A stretch of DNA of 11,627 nucleotides from Gammaproteobacteria bacterium. Its GTDB lineage: Bacteria > Pseudomonadota > Gammaproteobacteria > HTCC5015. Shown here in pieces: positions 6,049 through 11,627 of the stretch (position 1 is the first letter of the stretch; each line of letters begins with the position of its first letter). The translations under genes and the position numbers were made by a program. The notes under the pieces were generated by a model. The model was given only the letters and a program-made list of their open reading frames with translations, searched no databases and was not told where the DNA came from. The stretch lies in assembly GCA_020630145.1 (NCBI GenBank), contig JAHDBX010000021.1:1-11627 (forward strand). Direction: 5' to 3'.

Positions 6049-6456
6049 TTGGATATTAAACGTATAGACTGGCAAGATACGCTTGTTATTCGGCATCAGG
6101 TTTTATGGCCAGATAAGAGTATAGAATTTTGCAAAGTTTTGGGTGATGAATCAGCCCAGCATTTTGGTGTATACATTGAAAACAAGCTCGTTAGTGTTGC
6201 TTCTTTATTTACAGAAAAGAAATATATACAGTTACGCAAGTTTGCTACCCTTGAAGCTTATCAAGGTAAAGGCATAGGTAGTGGCTTGCTTACTCATTTA
6301 ATTGAATATGCTAAAACTCAAAACGCTAACTATTTTTGGTGTGATGCGCGCAAAGCTTCAAAAAGTTTTTATGTTCGATTTGGTATGTCTGTTGAAGGCG
6401 AAGCTTTTAGTAAATACGACGAACCTTATTATAAGATGCTTATAAACTTGTCTTAA
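6049..6456 (+). CDS. GNAT family acetyltransferase (TTG start)
   Basis: A 135-residue protein with the Gcn5-related N-acetyltransferase core. Motif A is LRKFATLEAYQGKGIGSGLL (acetyl-CoA pyrophosphate loop Q72-G-K-G-I-G), followed by FWCDARKASKSFYVRFGM and EPYYKMLINL at the C-terminus. It would transfer an acetyl group from acetyl-CoA to an amine of an unknown acceptor. The start is TTG at 6049: between the upstream in-frame stop at 6019 and this codon there is no ATG or GTG, and the frame then gives the expected N-terminus (DIKRIDWQDTL). No Shine-Dalgarno is visible, and the gene follows the DUF2867 stop by 8 bases, so translation is probably coupled. Confidence 0.82.
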   Translation: MDIKRIDWQDTLVIRHQVLWPDKSIEFCKVLGDESAQHFGVYIENKLVSVASLFTEKKYIQLRKFATLEAYQGKGIGSGLLTHLIEYAKTQNANYFWCDARKASKSFYVRFGMSVEGEAFSKYDEPYYKMLINLS

Positions 6457-6470
6457 TGTTCTATTTTTTA

Positions 6471-7418
6471 TTACGCTGTAAATTGTGAACGGTAACGTAA
6501 AGGGCTCAGCTGGTAATGCCGCTTAAAATGATGCCGTAGTAGTTCCGCTGAAATAAACCCGCTGACATCGGCTATTTGGTTAACGTTCAGTTTGGTTGTT
6601 TCTAATAACTCTCTTGCTAATGATAAGCGCTCCATCGTTAGCCATATTAGAGGGCTTTCACCTGTTGTTTCTTTAAAGCGCCGTAGCAATGTTCGTGATG
6701 ACATAGACGCTTTTTTAGCCATACGTTCTATGGACCAGTTTTCATTTAAGCTTGCTCGTATTTCATCGAGCAATGGTGAGAAGAGGTCATTACTTTTTGG
6801 TGATGGACGCGGTACATATTGCGCTTGGCCACCTTCCCGGTGAGCCGGCAAGACTAAACGCCGGGCAACGGTATTGGCTACATTACTGCCAAAGTCTTTA
6901 CGAACAATATGTAAACAGAGATCTATTCCGGCTGCTGAACCCGCTGATGTGAGTATGGAACCTTCATCTATATAGAGCACTTCTGGGTTCACTTTTATCT
7001 CGGGGTATTCGGCTTGTAGCTTCTTGGTATACTTCCAATGCGTTGTAGCCTGTTTACCATTTAATAAACCACAGGCAGCCGGCAAAAATACGCCTGAGCA
7101 TATGGTTGCGATTCTCGCCCCATTATCTTGTGCTGTGAGCAAGGCCGCTTTAAGTTTATCTGTTACTTCGCCACTCCAACCCGGCACAATTATTAGTGAA
7201 GCTTGTGCCAACAACGCTAGGTCATTGTTTGCATTAATACTTACACCGCCTAAACCACTAATATCCCCCTGCTCAACGGCGATCACTTTATAGTCATACC
7301 ATTGCTCAAACTCCGGCCGTGGCAAAGCAAATACCTCTAGGGCAATTGCATACTCAAACATGCATAAATTGTTATACGTCAGGATACAAACGAGTGGGTT
7401 TTGCTTATTATTCATCAT
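6471..7418 (-). CDS. GlxA/FtrA-type AraC transcriptional regulator
   Basis: A 315-residue two-domain regulator of normal length. Residues about 8-190 form a DJ-1/PfpI-like domain with the nucleophile-elbow segment ATIC107SGVFLPAACGLL and TTH127W typical of this regulator group. The domain binds small ligands and is usually not a protease. Residues about 212-312 are an AraC helix-turn-helix pair (WSIERMAKKASMSSRTLLRRF and VNQIADVSGFISAELLRHHF). It begins with two tandem ATGs (7418 and 7415) and has no Shine-Dalgarno. It diverges from the NTF2-like gene, its most likely target. Its stop lies 14 bases from the convergent GNAT gene. FtrA-like members often control nearby small stress or detoxification genes. 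Confidence 0.88.
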   Translation of the reverse strand: MMNNKQNPLVCILTYNNLCMFEYAIALEVFALPRPEFEQWYDYKVIAVEQGDISGLGGVSINANNDLALLAQASLIIVPGWSGEVTDKLKAALLTAQDNGARIATICSGVFLPAACGLLNGKQATTHWKYTKKLQAEYPEIKVNPEVLYIDEGSILTSAGSAAGIDLCLHIVRKDFGSNVANTVARRLVLPAHREGGQAQYVPRPSPKSNDLFSPLLDEIRASLNENWSIERMAKKASMSSRTLLRRFKETTGESPLIWLTMERLSLARELLETTKLNVNQIADVSGFISAELLRHHFKRHYQLSPLRYRSQFTA

Positions 7419-7457
7419 ATTGGCGTAATATTAACTTATATTGTCTTTTTCGCCAAT
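7419..7457. promoter_or_regulatory. Inverted repeat and candidate promoter between AraC and NTF2-like genes
   Basis: ATTGGCG (7419-7425) and CGCCAAT (7451-7457) are perfect 7-bp arms 25 bases apart. On the minus strand TTGGCG (7456-7451) and TAATAT (7433-7428) are 17 bases apart and could be the AraC gene's -35 and -10. Transcription would then begin about 3-4 bases before its ATG, which would agree with the missing Shine-Dalgarno. The arms may also be operator half-sites. The repeat is seen; the promoter is a weak-to-moderate match. Confidence 0.4.
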
Positions 7458-7470
7458 TCTTTTCTATTTT

Positions 7471-7499
7471 TTGCTTTGCTATTGTACTCAACATAGATT
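7471..7499 (+). promoter_or_regulatory. Candidate promoter of the NTF2-like gene
   Basis: TTGCTT (7471-7476) and TAGATT (7494-7499) are 17 bases apart, 36 bases before the NTF2-like ATG. They match consensus at 3/6 and 4/6 positions. The spacing is ideal but the boxes are weak, as would suit a promoter that needs the divergent AraC activator. Confidence 0.3.
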
Positions 7500-7534
7500 C
7501 ACCACCCAATAATATTAAAAATGAGGACCAGAAA

Positions 7535-7915
7535 ATGAAAGATCAAAGCCTACTGAAAGCAATAGACGTGTATTTAGATGCTATTTACTACTGTGATGTA
7601 GACAAATTAGATAGTATTTTTCACCCCACTTCTAGTTTGTTTGATGCTGATGAAGACGCTATCTTTGTCGACCCTATTGCCAGTTTTCGCCAAGATGTAG
7701 CAACGCGGCCATCTCCAGCAAGCGTTGAGCAGAAACGCGAAGAAGAAATTATTCTAATTGATTTTTTATCTGCCAAAAGCGCCGTTGTAAAACTTAGACT
7801 ACGCGCGCACGACAATATATTTGTTGATCACTTAAGCTTTGTTCTTAATGAACAGCGTGAATGGAAAATAGTTGCTAAAGTTTGGCATTTAGAGAGTGTT
7901 TCAAAAGCGGCATAA
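7535..7915 (+). CDS. NTF2-like (lumazine-binding type) protein
   Basis: A 126-residue protein from the ATG at 7535. This start is preferred over a longer open frame reaching back to 7319 because AGGA (7524-7527) lies seven bases upstream, the family N-terminus fits, and the extra part would run antisense into the AraC gene. The sequence (SLLKAIDVYLDAIYYCDVDKLDSIFHPTSSLF... and FVDHLSFVLNEQREWKIVAKVWH) has the cone-shaped alpha+beta layout of the nuclear transport factor 2 superfamily, closest to the putative lumazine-binding group. Function unknown: small-ligand binding or a delta-isomerase-type activity are family precedents. It diverges from the GlxA-type regulator and is followed by a strong stem-loop. 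Confidence 0.75.
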   Translation: MKDQSLLKAIDVYLDAIYYCDVDKLDSIFHPTSSLFDADEDAIFVDPIASFRQDVATRPSPASVEQKREEEIILIDFLSAKSAVVKLRLRAHDNIFVDHLSFVLNEQREWKIVAKVWHLESVSKAA

Positions 7916-7930
7916 AGCAATATCATGGCA

Positions 7931-7972
7931 GGCTGTTGCTGCTGATATTTTTCTATATCTACAGCAACAGCC
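7931..7972. terminator. Strong bidirectional stem-loop between convergent genes
   Basis: GGCTGTTGCTG (7931-7941) pairs perfectly with CAGCAACAGCC (7962-7972). Past a 2-base mismatch the stem continues as GATAT (7944-7948) with ATATC (7955-7959), closing a 6-base loop. It sits between the convergent NTF2-like and 77-residue genes. The position and stability indicate a two-way transcription terminator, although no T-tract follows on either strand. Confidence 0.65.
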
Positions 7973-7997
7973 TTACTTAGCAGCGTTGTAAACAAAC

Positions 7998-8231
7998 TTA
8001 TGTAATTTGTACCGTATCAGCGCCGATATTATCAAGCACTATTGGGTAGTCTACCTGTTCATAATCCTGCATAGAACCCGGCCCTGAGAGGGTTTGCTTT
8101 TCTGCACGCCCTCCATGCTGAGCAAGCGTATATGTCGCATCGTTAGAGCCCATATTCGTTACTGTCAAACTACTTGCACCATGTTTCATTTTTAATTCAT
8201 GGCCTGGGTGTACTGTTATTTTAGTCGACAT
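7998..8231 (-). CDS. Unrecognised 77-residue, probably beta-rich protein
   Basis: I do not recognise this family. The protein is short, soluble, without signal peptide, membrane segment or cysteine, and rich in Gly, Ser, Thr and Asp. Alternating hydrophobic stretches (KITVHPG, SSLTVTNMG, ATYTLAQHGG, YPIVLDNIG, DTVQIT) suggest a small beta-sandwich or barrel. A near-perfect AAGGAG lies 7 bases before the ATG, so it is probably well translated. It is a single-gene unit: a strong stem-loop lies beyond its 3' end and an inverted repeat lies upstream, shared with the divergent operon. The reading frame, Shine-Dalgarno and isolated terminated context support a real gene; function is not assigned. 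Confidence 0.72.
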   Translation of the reverse strand: MSTKITVHPGHELKMKHGASSLTVTNMGSNDATYTLAQHGGRAEKQTLSGPGSMQDYEQVDYPIVLDNIGADTVQIT

Positions 8232-8327
8232 AGTTAATCTCCTTATTTGAGTTATTACATCATTTTCTCAACCTAAATGGCTGTTCTTAATGATAGTAAA
8301 CACAGCTATTAGCAAAAACTTGTGTGT

Positions 8328-8382
8328 ATCTATGCTATGTACGGAGAATCTTATTAATTCAACGTCAATAGATAGCATAGAT
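8328..8382. promoter_or_regulatory. 11-bp perfect inverted repeat in the divergent promoter region
   Basis: ATCTATGCTAT (8328-8338) and ATAGCATAGAT (8372-8382) are exact reverse complements, 33 bases apart. They lie in the 217-base gap between the 77-residue gene (minus) and the five-gene operon (plus), just upstream of the operon's candidate -35. The 10-mer AAACTTGTGT also occurs twice here, at 8316-8325 and 8423-8432. An operator pair is more likely than a terminator, as no T-tract follows. No open frame worth calling was seen in the rest of the gap. Confidence 0.5.
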
Positions 8383-8394
8383 GAAGCCTTTCCT

Positions 8395-8423
8395 TTATCA
8401 CACGCTACTGATAACCTTATATA
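8395..8423 (+). promoter_or_regulatory. Candidate promoter of the five-gene operon
   Basis: TTATCA (8395-8400) and TATATA (8418-8423) are 17 bases apart, with a likely start near 8430. The ATG at 8449 follows AAGGGA (8439-8444). Each box fits consensus at about 4/6 positions or better. Confidence 0.45.
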
Positions 8424-8448
8424 AACTTGTGTAGTTTTAAGGGACCTT

Positions 8449-9192
8449 ATGAATAAGCGCTCAAACTTATTATTAATACACGGCTTACTTGGCTCTTTAG
8501 ATTTTTTCCAGCCTAATGAGCTTATGCCGAATATTAATGTTATGAGCCCTGATTTATTTGGTTATGGTGATGTTAAAACCAAAGCAAATTTATCACTACA
8601 AGACCAAGTTAATTTTATAAAGACATTCGTAGACGAAAACGGCAATGCACCTTTCTGGTTGCTAGGACATAGTGTTGGCGGAGCAATTGCCAACCTGTTT
8701 GCCTATCAATGCCCTGAGTTAGTACAAGGCATTATTAACGTAGAAGGAAATTTTACTCTTAAAGATGCTTTTTGGTGTCAGTCTATCGCCAAGAAAGATC
8801 CTGCTATATGGGAACTCGAATATAAAAATATTTCCAGCCAGCCTGAAAAGTGGCTAACAGAATCAAATATTGCTTTAAGCCCTCAACGTATCGCATGGGC
8901 ACAAAATATATTGTCATATCAAAAAGCCGAAAACATTCAAGCTGTAGCAAAAGCGGTGGTTCATGAAACTGATTCTGAACATTATAAGACTATCGTTAAC
9001 CATGTATCCGAAAGTAATATGCCGGTTTATTTACTTGCGGGTGAACGGTCGGTAAATAGTTGGGACGTACCCAAACGCGTAAGAAAAACTGCTAAAGCGC
9101 TACATATTATCGATAATACCGGACATATGATGATGCTTGAAAAACCAGAAATTTTTTGCACATTGGTTGAAAAAATTATTCTCCATACCTAG
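8449..9192 (+). CDS. Alpha/beta-fold hydrolase
   Basis: A 247-residue alpha/beta hydrolase of normal length. The oxyanion-hole segment LLLIHGLLGS (residues 7-16), the nucleophile elbow LLGHS75VGG, and the C-terminal NTGH226MMMLEKP give the Ser and His of the triad. The acid is probably in or near LLAGERSVNS, where the usual Asp position reads Glu or Ser, so it needs structural confirmation. Cap-domain helices lie at about 105-185. Likely an esterase, lipase or C-C hydrolase on a small hydrophobic substrate. It is the first gene of a five-gene operon, 8 bases before the exporter gene, which suggests that the hydrolysis product or a related compound is exported (inference). Confidence 0.88.
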   Translation: MNKRSNLLLIHGLLGSLDFFQPNELMPNINVMSPDLFGYGDVKTKANLSLQDQVNFIKTFVDENGNAPFWLLGHSVGGAIANLFAYQCPELVQGIINVEGNFTLKDAFWCQSIAKKDPAIWELEYKNISSQPEKWLTESNIALSPQRIAWAQNILSYQKAENIQAVAKAVVHETDSEHYKTIVNHVSESNMPVYLLAGERSVNSWDVPKRVRKTAKALHIIDNTGHMMMLEKPEIFCTLVEKIILHT

Positions 9193-9200
9193 GAACGTAT

Positions 9201-9815
9201 ATGTTTAGTACCGAGTTTTTTATAACGTCTTTGGTTGTGATACTTATACCCGGAACAGGCGTTATCTATACTGTTTCTATTGGTTTATTTCACGGTTCAA
9301 AAGCCAGTATATTTGCCGCATTGGGTTGTACACTTGGTATTACACCATCTTTACTTGCCTCTATTTTAGGCTTATCAGCCATTATGCATACTAGTGCCGT
9401 TTTTTTTCAAATAGTAAAATTTATTGGCGTTATATATTTATTATATTTAGCGTGGTCAATGTTTAAGAACAGCACAACATTAAAACTGCAAGAACAACAT
9501 TACAAAGCCAATATGTTACTCATAAGTTTACGTGGATGTTTAATTAATATTTTAAACCCTAAGTTAAGCTTATTTTTCTTAGCTTTTTTACCGCAATTTA
9601 TTTCTACTAATGTACAAAACCCTATTTTCAATATGTTAGTGTTAGGTTCTATATTTATGTTAATGACCTTATTTGTTTTCATTCTATACGGCTTACTTGC
9701 ACACACCTCTCGTGTTTATATTTTTCAGTCATCAAGAATAATGACTTATATACAACGTGCTTTTGCTGTTAGTTTTGTTGCTTTAAGTGCCGAATTAGCT
9801 GTATCAGAAAATTAA
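9201..9815 (+). CDS. LysE/RhtB family exporter
   Basis: A 204-residue inner-membrane protein with about six helices (roughly 5-27, 38-60, 66-88, 115-136, 143-165 and 183-200), the LysE/RhtB layout. Family marks include the N-terminal LIPGTGVIYTVSIGLFHG with its Pro-Gly, the glycine-rich LGCTLGI, and NILNPKLSLFFLAFLPQF before helix 4. These proteins export amino acids and derivatives such as lysine, threonine and homoserine lactones. The Shine-Dalgarno AGGAA (9191-9195) overlaps the hydrolase stop codon, so the two genes are tightly co-expressed. The exported compound is unknown. Confidence 0.9.
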   Translation: MFSTEFFITSLVVILIPGTGVIYTVSIGLFHGSKASIFAALGCTLGITPSLLASILGLSAIMHTSAVFFQIVKFIGVIYLLYLAWSMFKNSTTLKLQEQHYKANMLLISLRGCLINILNPKLSLFFLAFLPQFISTNVQNPIFNMLVLGSIFMLMTLFVFILYGLLAHTSRVYIFQSSRIMTYIQRAFAVSFVALSAELAVSEN

Positions 9816-9834
9816 ACACCCCACTGGAGAAAGA

Positions 9835-10218
9835 ATGAGTCAGCAATTAGAATTAAACAAAGAAAATGCGATTGCCTTTTACCGTACAGCCTATCTAGGT
9901 GAGCCATCTAAGGCTGTTGCAAACTATGTAGGGGATGAATATATACAACATAACCCTCTGGTTGGAAATGGTAAAAAGGCTTTTATTGAATACTTTGACA
10001 AAATGAATAAAGACTATCCAGATAAAGATATTGAGTTTATACGTGCTGTTGCACAGGGCGACCTAGTTGCTTTGCACACACATCAAACATGGCCAAGCAA
10101 TGAAGAATATGTCACTATGGATTTTTTTCGCTTTGATGATAATGGAAAAATTGTTGAACACTGGGATGCTATGCAAGAAATACCGAGTGAAACAAAAAAT
10201 GGTAATTTAATGTATTAA
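9835..10218 (+). CDS. SnoaL-like NTF2-superfamily protein
   Basis: A 127-residue protein with the SnoaL/NTF2 fold. The pattern YIQHNPLVGNGKKAF (residues 36-50), AVAQGDLVALHTH and MDFFRFDDNGKIVEHWD (95-111) matches the SnoaL-like group often called predicted aldol-condensation enzymes. In polyketide SnoaL a pocket aspartate acts as acid/base; the corresponding H/D residues here are H39, H81 and D111. The natural substrate is unknown. GGAG (9826-9829) precedes the start. It follows the exporter by 19 bases. The superfamily is shared with, but the protein is clearly different from, the NTF2-like product encoded at 7535-7915. Confidence 0.83.
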   Translation: MSQQLELNKENAIAFYRTAYLGEPSKAVANYVGDEYIQHNPLVGNGKKAFIEYFDKMNKDYPDKDIEFIRAVAQGDLVALHTHQTWPSNEEYVTMDFFRFDDNGKIVEHWDAMQEIPSETKNGNLMY

Positions 10219-10227
10219 AATATTATT

Positions 10228-10875
10228 ATGCATATACCTAATAAATTTAAACAAGACGATGCCAAACTATTAGAAGATATTATTAGACAGTATTCGTTTG
10301 CAACGCTAATTACGCAGTCTAAAATGGGCTTAGAAGCTAACCATATTCCGTTTTTTTTACATCAGGAAAAAGGTAAAAACATTTTGCAGGGGCATATTGC
10401 TAAGGCTAATCCGCTTTGGAAAAATGTAGATGATCAATCCGAGGTACTTATTACTTTTAATGGCCCGAATTATTATATATCACCCAATTACTACCCAACA
10501 AAAAAGGTACATGGCAAAGCTGTTCCTACTTGGAATTATATAAGCGTACACGTAAGGGGTAAAATGTCATATATCCATGATAATGACTGGAACCTAGCCA
10601 TGCTGCATAACTTAAGTGATCAACATGAAGCTAAACACCTTAAACCATGGTCAGTATCAGATGCCCCTGAAGACTATATTCAAAAAATGATGACAGCCAT
10701 TGTTGGCTTAGAAATCCATGTTTCATCCATCACCGGCCAATGGAAATTAAGTCAAAATCAACCCGACGAAAACAAACACGGCGCTATAAAAGGGTTATAT
10801 GAAGAAAACGTTTATGAGGCTGAAAAAATGGCTGAGCTTATTAAAAAATACGCACTAGGCAATTATGATGAATAA
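10228..10875 (+). CDS. PaiB-like FMN-binding protein/transcriptional regulator
   Basis: A 215-residue protein of the PaiB (FMN_bind_2) family, full length. Its split-barrel signatures are LEANHIPFFLHQEKGKNILQ near residue 35, GPNYYISPNYYPTKKVHGKAVPTWNYISVHVRG (79-111, given here as the family's Y-SP-YP-K...VPTWNY block), and a C-terminal GQWKLSQNQ motif. Bacillus PaiB is a negative regulator of protease and sporulation genes, usually next to the acetyltransferase PaiA; no PaiA lies adjacent here. Many proteins of this family may be flavin or heme-binding enzymes rather than repressors. There is no clear Shine-Dalgarno. The stop codon overlaps the next gene's start, giving translational coupling to the HAD hydrolase. 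Confidence 0.9.
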   Translation: MHIPNKFKQDDAKLLEDIIRQYSFATLITQSKMGLEANHIPFFLHQEKGKNILQGHIAKANPLWKNVDDQSEVLITFNGPNYYISPNYYPTKKVHGKAVPTWNYISVHVRGKMSYIHDNDWNLAMLHNLSDQHEAKHLKPWSVSDAPEDYIQKMMTAIVGLEIHVSSITGQWKLSQNQPDENKHGAIKGLYEENVYEAEKMAELIKKYALGNYDE

Positions 10876-11536
10876 ATTTGAATTAGTTATCTTTGATTGC
10901 GACGGTGTTTTAGTTGATAGTGAGAAAATTGCAAATGAAGTATTTGCAAATATACTTAATGAAGAGTTTGACCTTTCATTAAACTTAGACGATATGTATA
11001 GAATGTTTGTTGGGCACTCATCTGCACAATGTATGAAAATTATAGAAGAAATGATAGGTAAGGTTCCACCTGCTCATATAGAACAACGTTATAAAGACGA
11101 AATTAATATAGCGCTAGCAACTTCTGTTATGCCCGTACAGGGCATTGAAAAAGCATTGAATGATTTGACCATACCGTTTGGTGTTGCATCAAGTGGTTCG
11201 CATGAAAAAATGCAAACTACATTAGGTAGAACAAATTTACTACCTTATTTTATGGGTAAGCTGCATAGTATTTTTGATGTTGAACGTGCAAAACCCTACC
11301 CTGATGTTTATTTATACGCGGCAAAACAATTGGGCAATGTTGCACCGTCTAAATGCTTAGTTATTGAAGATAGTGCTTTAGGCGTACAAGCCGGTGTTTC
11401 AGCGGGTATGACGGTGTTTGCTTATTGTGAATTAACAGATGAGAATAAACTACTTGGAGCAGGCGCACACCATACATTTAAAGACATGGGTAAATTAGCT
11501 GATGAGATTAATCGCTTTACCGCAAATACACAATAA
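10865..11536 (+). CDS. HAD superfamily hydrolase (subfamily IA, phosphatase-like)
   Basis: A 223-residue HAD-IA hydrolase with all four motifs: D11CD13GVLVDSE (nucleophile and acid/base Asp), ASSGS around residues 108-112 (motif II Ser), K143PYPDVYLYAA (motif III Lys), and VIE168D169SALGVQAGVSAGM (motif IV). A cap domain occupies about residues 20-90. It should dephosphorylate a phosphorylated sugar or similar small molecule; beta-phosphoglucomutase activity is an alternative in this subgroup. The ATG at 10865 (a second in tandem at 10868) overlaps the PaiB stop by 11 bases. It is the last visible gene of the operon; no convincing terminator was seen after it. Confidence 0.88.
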   Translation: MMNKFELVIFDCDGVLVDSEKIANEVFANILNEEFDLSLNLDDMYRMFVGHSSAQCMKIIEEMIGKVPPAHIEQRYKDEINIALATSVMPVQGIEKALNDLTIPFGVASSGSHEKMQTTLGRTNLLPYFMGKLHSIFDVERAKPYPDVYLYAAKQLGNVAPSKCLVIEDSALGVQAGVSAGMTVFAYCELTDENKLLGAGAHHTFKDMGKLADEINRFTANTQ

Positions 11537-11600
11537 AATATTATGAATATAAGGAAACGTTATTAACGCAAGTCATATAAGTTTTAACCCTTCTTATTCT

Positions 11601-11627
11601 AAGGAGGCACCGACATTCGAACAACTA
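11601..11627 (+). other. Strong ribosome-binding site without a visible ATG, at the window edge
   Basis: AAGGAGG (11601-11607) is a full match to the anti-Shine-Dalgarno sequence. Seven bases later comes ATT (11615) with no stop in the 13 bases left. There is no ATG, GTG or TTG at the expected spacing. It may precede a gene with a rare ATT start or simply be a chance motif; the window ends too early to tell. Confidence 0.25.

Noticed and set aside
6592..7293. Three plus-strand open frames (6592-6843, 6752-6952, 7024-7293) opposite the AraC regulator
   Set aside because: They overlap each other and a well-supported gene; they are shadow frames.
7319..7534. N-terminal extension of the NTF2-like protein
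   Set aside because: It would overlap the AraC gene's start and its promoter region, adds sequence unlike the family, and the ATG at 7535 has a good ribosome-binding site.

Overview
The window is AT-rich (by eye, clearly under 45% GC) and densely packed with short bacterial genes of about 100-250 codons. Many have Shine-Dalgarno-like leaders. The families present (VOC, GFA, YciI, MAPEG, LysE/RhtB, PaiB, Lrp/AsnC, GlxA-type AraC) and the codon bias suggest a gammaproteobacterium, perhaps a marine one. That assignment is inference from gene content; there is no rRNA or other marker gene. I found no transposase, integrase, phage gene, tRNA, rRNA or CRISPR array. Every protein is named from recognised motifs, without a database search.

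Layout. (1) Bases 1-2687, plus strand: the 3' end of a VOC/bleomycin-resistance-like gene, a sequence that folds like an integron attC site (126-194), a PnuC-like membrane protein, a DUF3817 membrane protein, a DUF1330-like protein, a GFA-family zinc protein, a second VOC protein and a YciI-like protein that overlaps it by one base. (2) Bases 2715-5011: a ThDP-dependent benzoylformate-decarboxylase-like enzyme (minus) diverges from an Lrp/AsnC regulator (plus). The shared intergenic region has a perfect 7+3+7 palindrome around a consensus TATAAT. (3) Bases 5175-6456: a probable MAPEG / DUF2867 / GNAT operon. (4) Bases 6471-7915: a GlxA/FtrA-type AraC regulator (minus) diverges from an NTF2-like protein (plus). 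A strong stem-loop follows the latter. (5) Bases 7998-8231: an unrecognised 77-residue protein (minus). (6) Bases 8449-11536: a tight five-gene operon of alpha/beta hydrolase, LysE/RhtB exporter, SnoaL-like protein, PaiB-like FMN-binding protein and HAD hydrolase. The last 90 bases hold a strong ribosome-binding site with no ATG after it before the window ends.

How they work together: this looks like an accessory metabolism and detoxification neighbourhood. It consists of small enzymes for reactive or xenobiotic compounds, two local regulator/target pairs with visible operator-like repeats, and one operon that joins a hydrolase to an exporter. The signs of mobility are limited to the single attC-like site near the left edge. 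The most noteworthy points are that site, the palindrome over the -10 box in the Lrp/decarboxylase region, the undescribed five-gene operon, and the orphan 77-residue protein next to an 11-bp inverted repeat.
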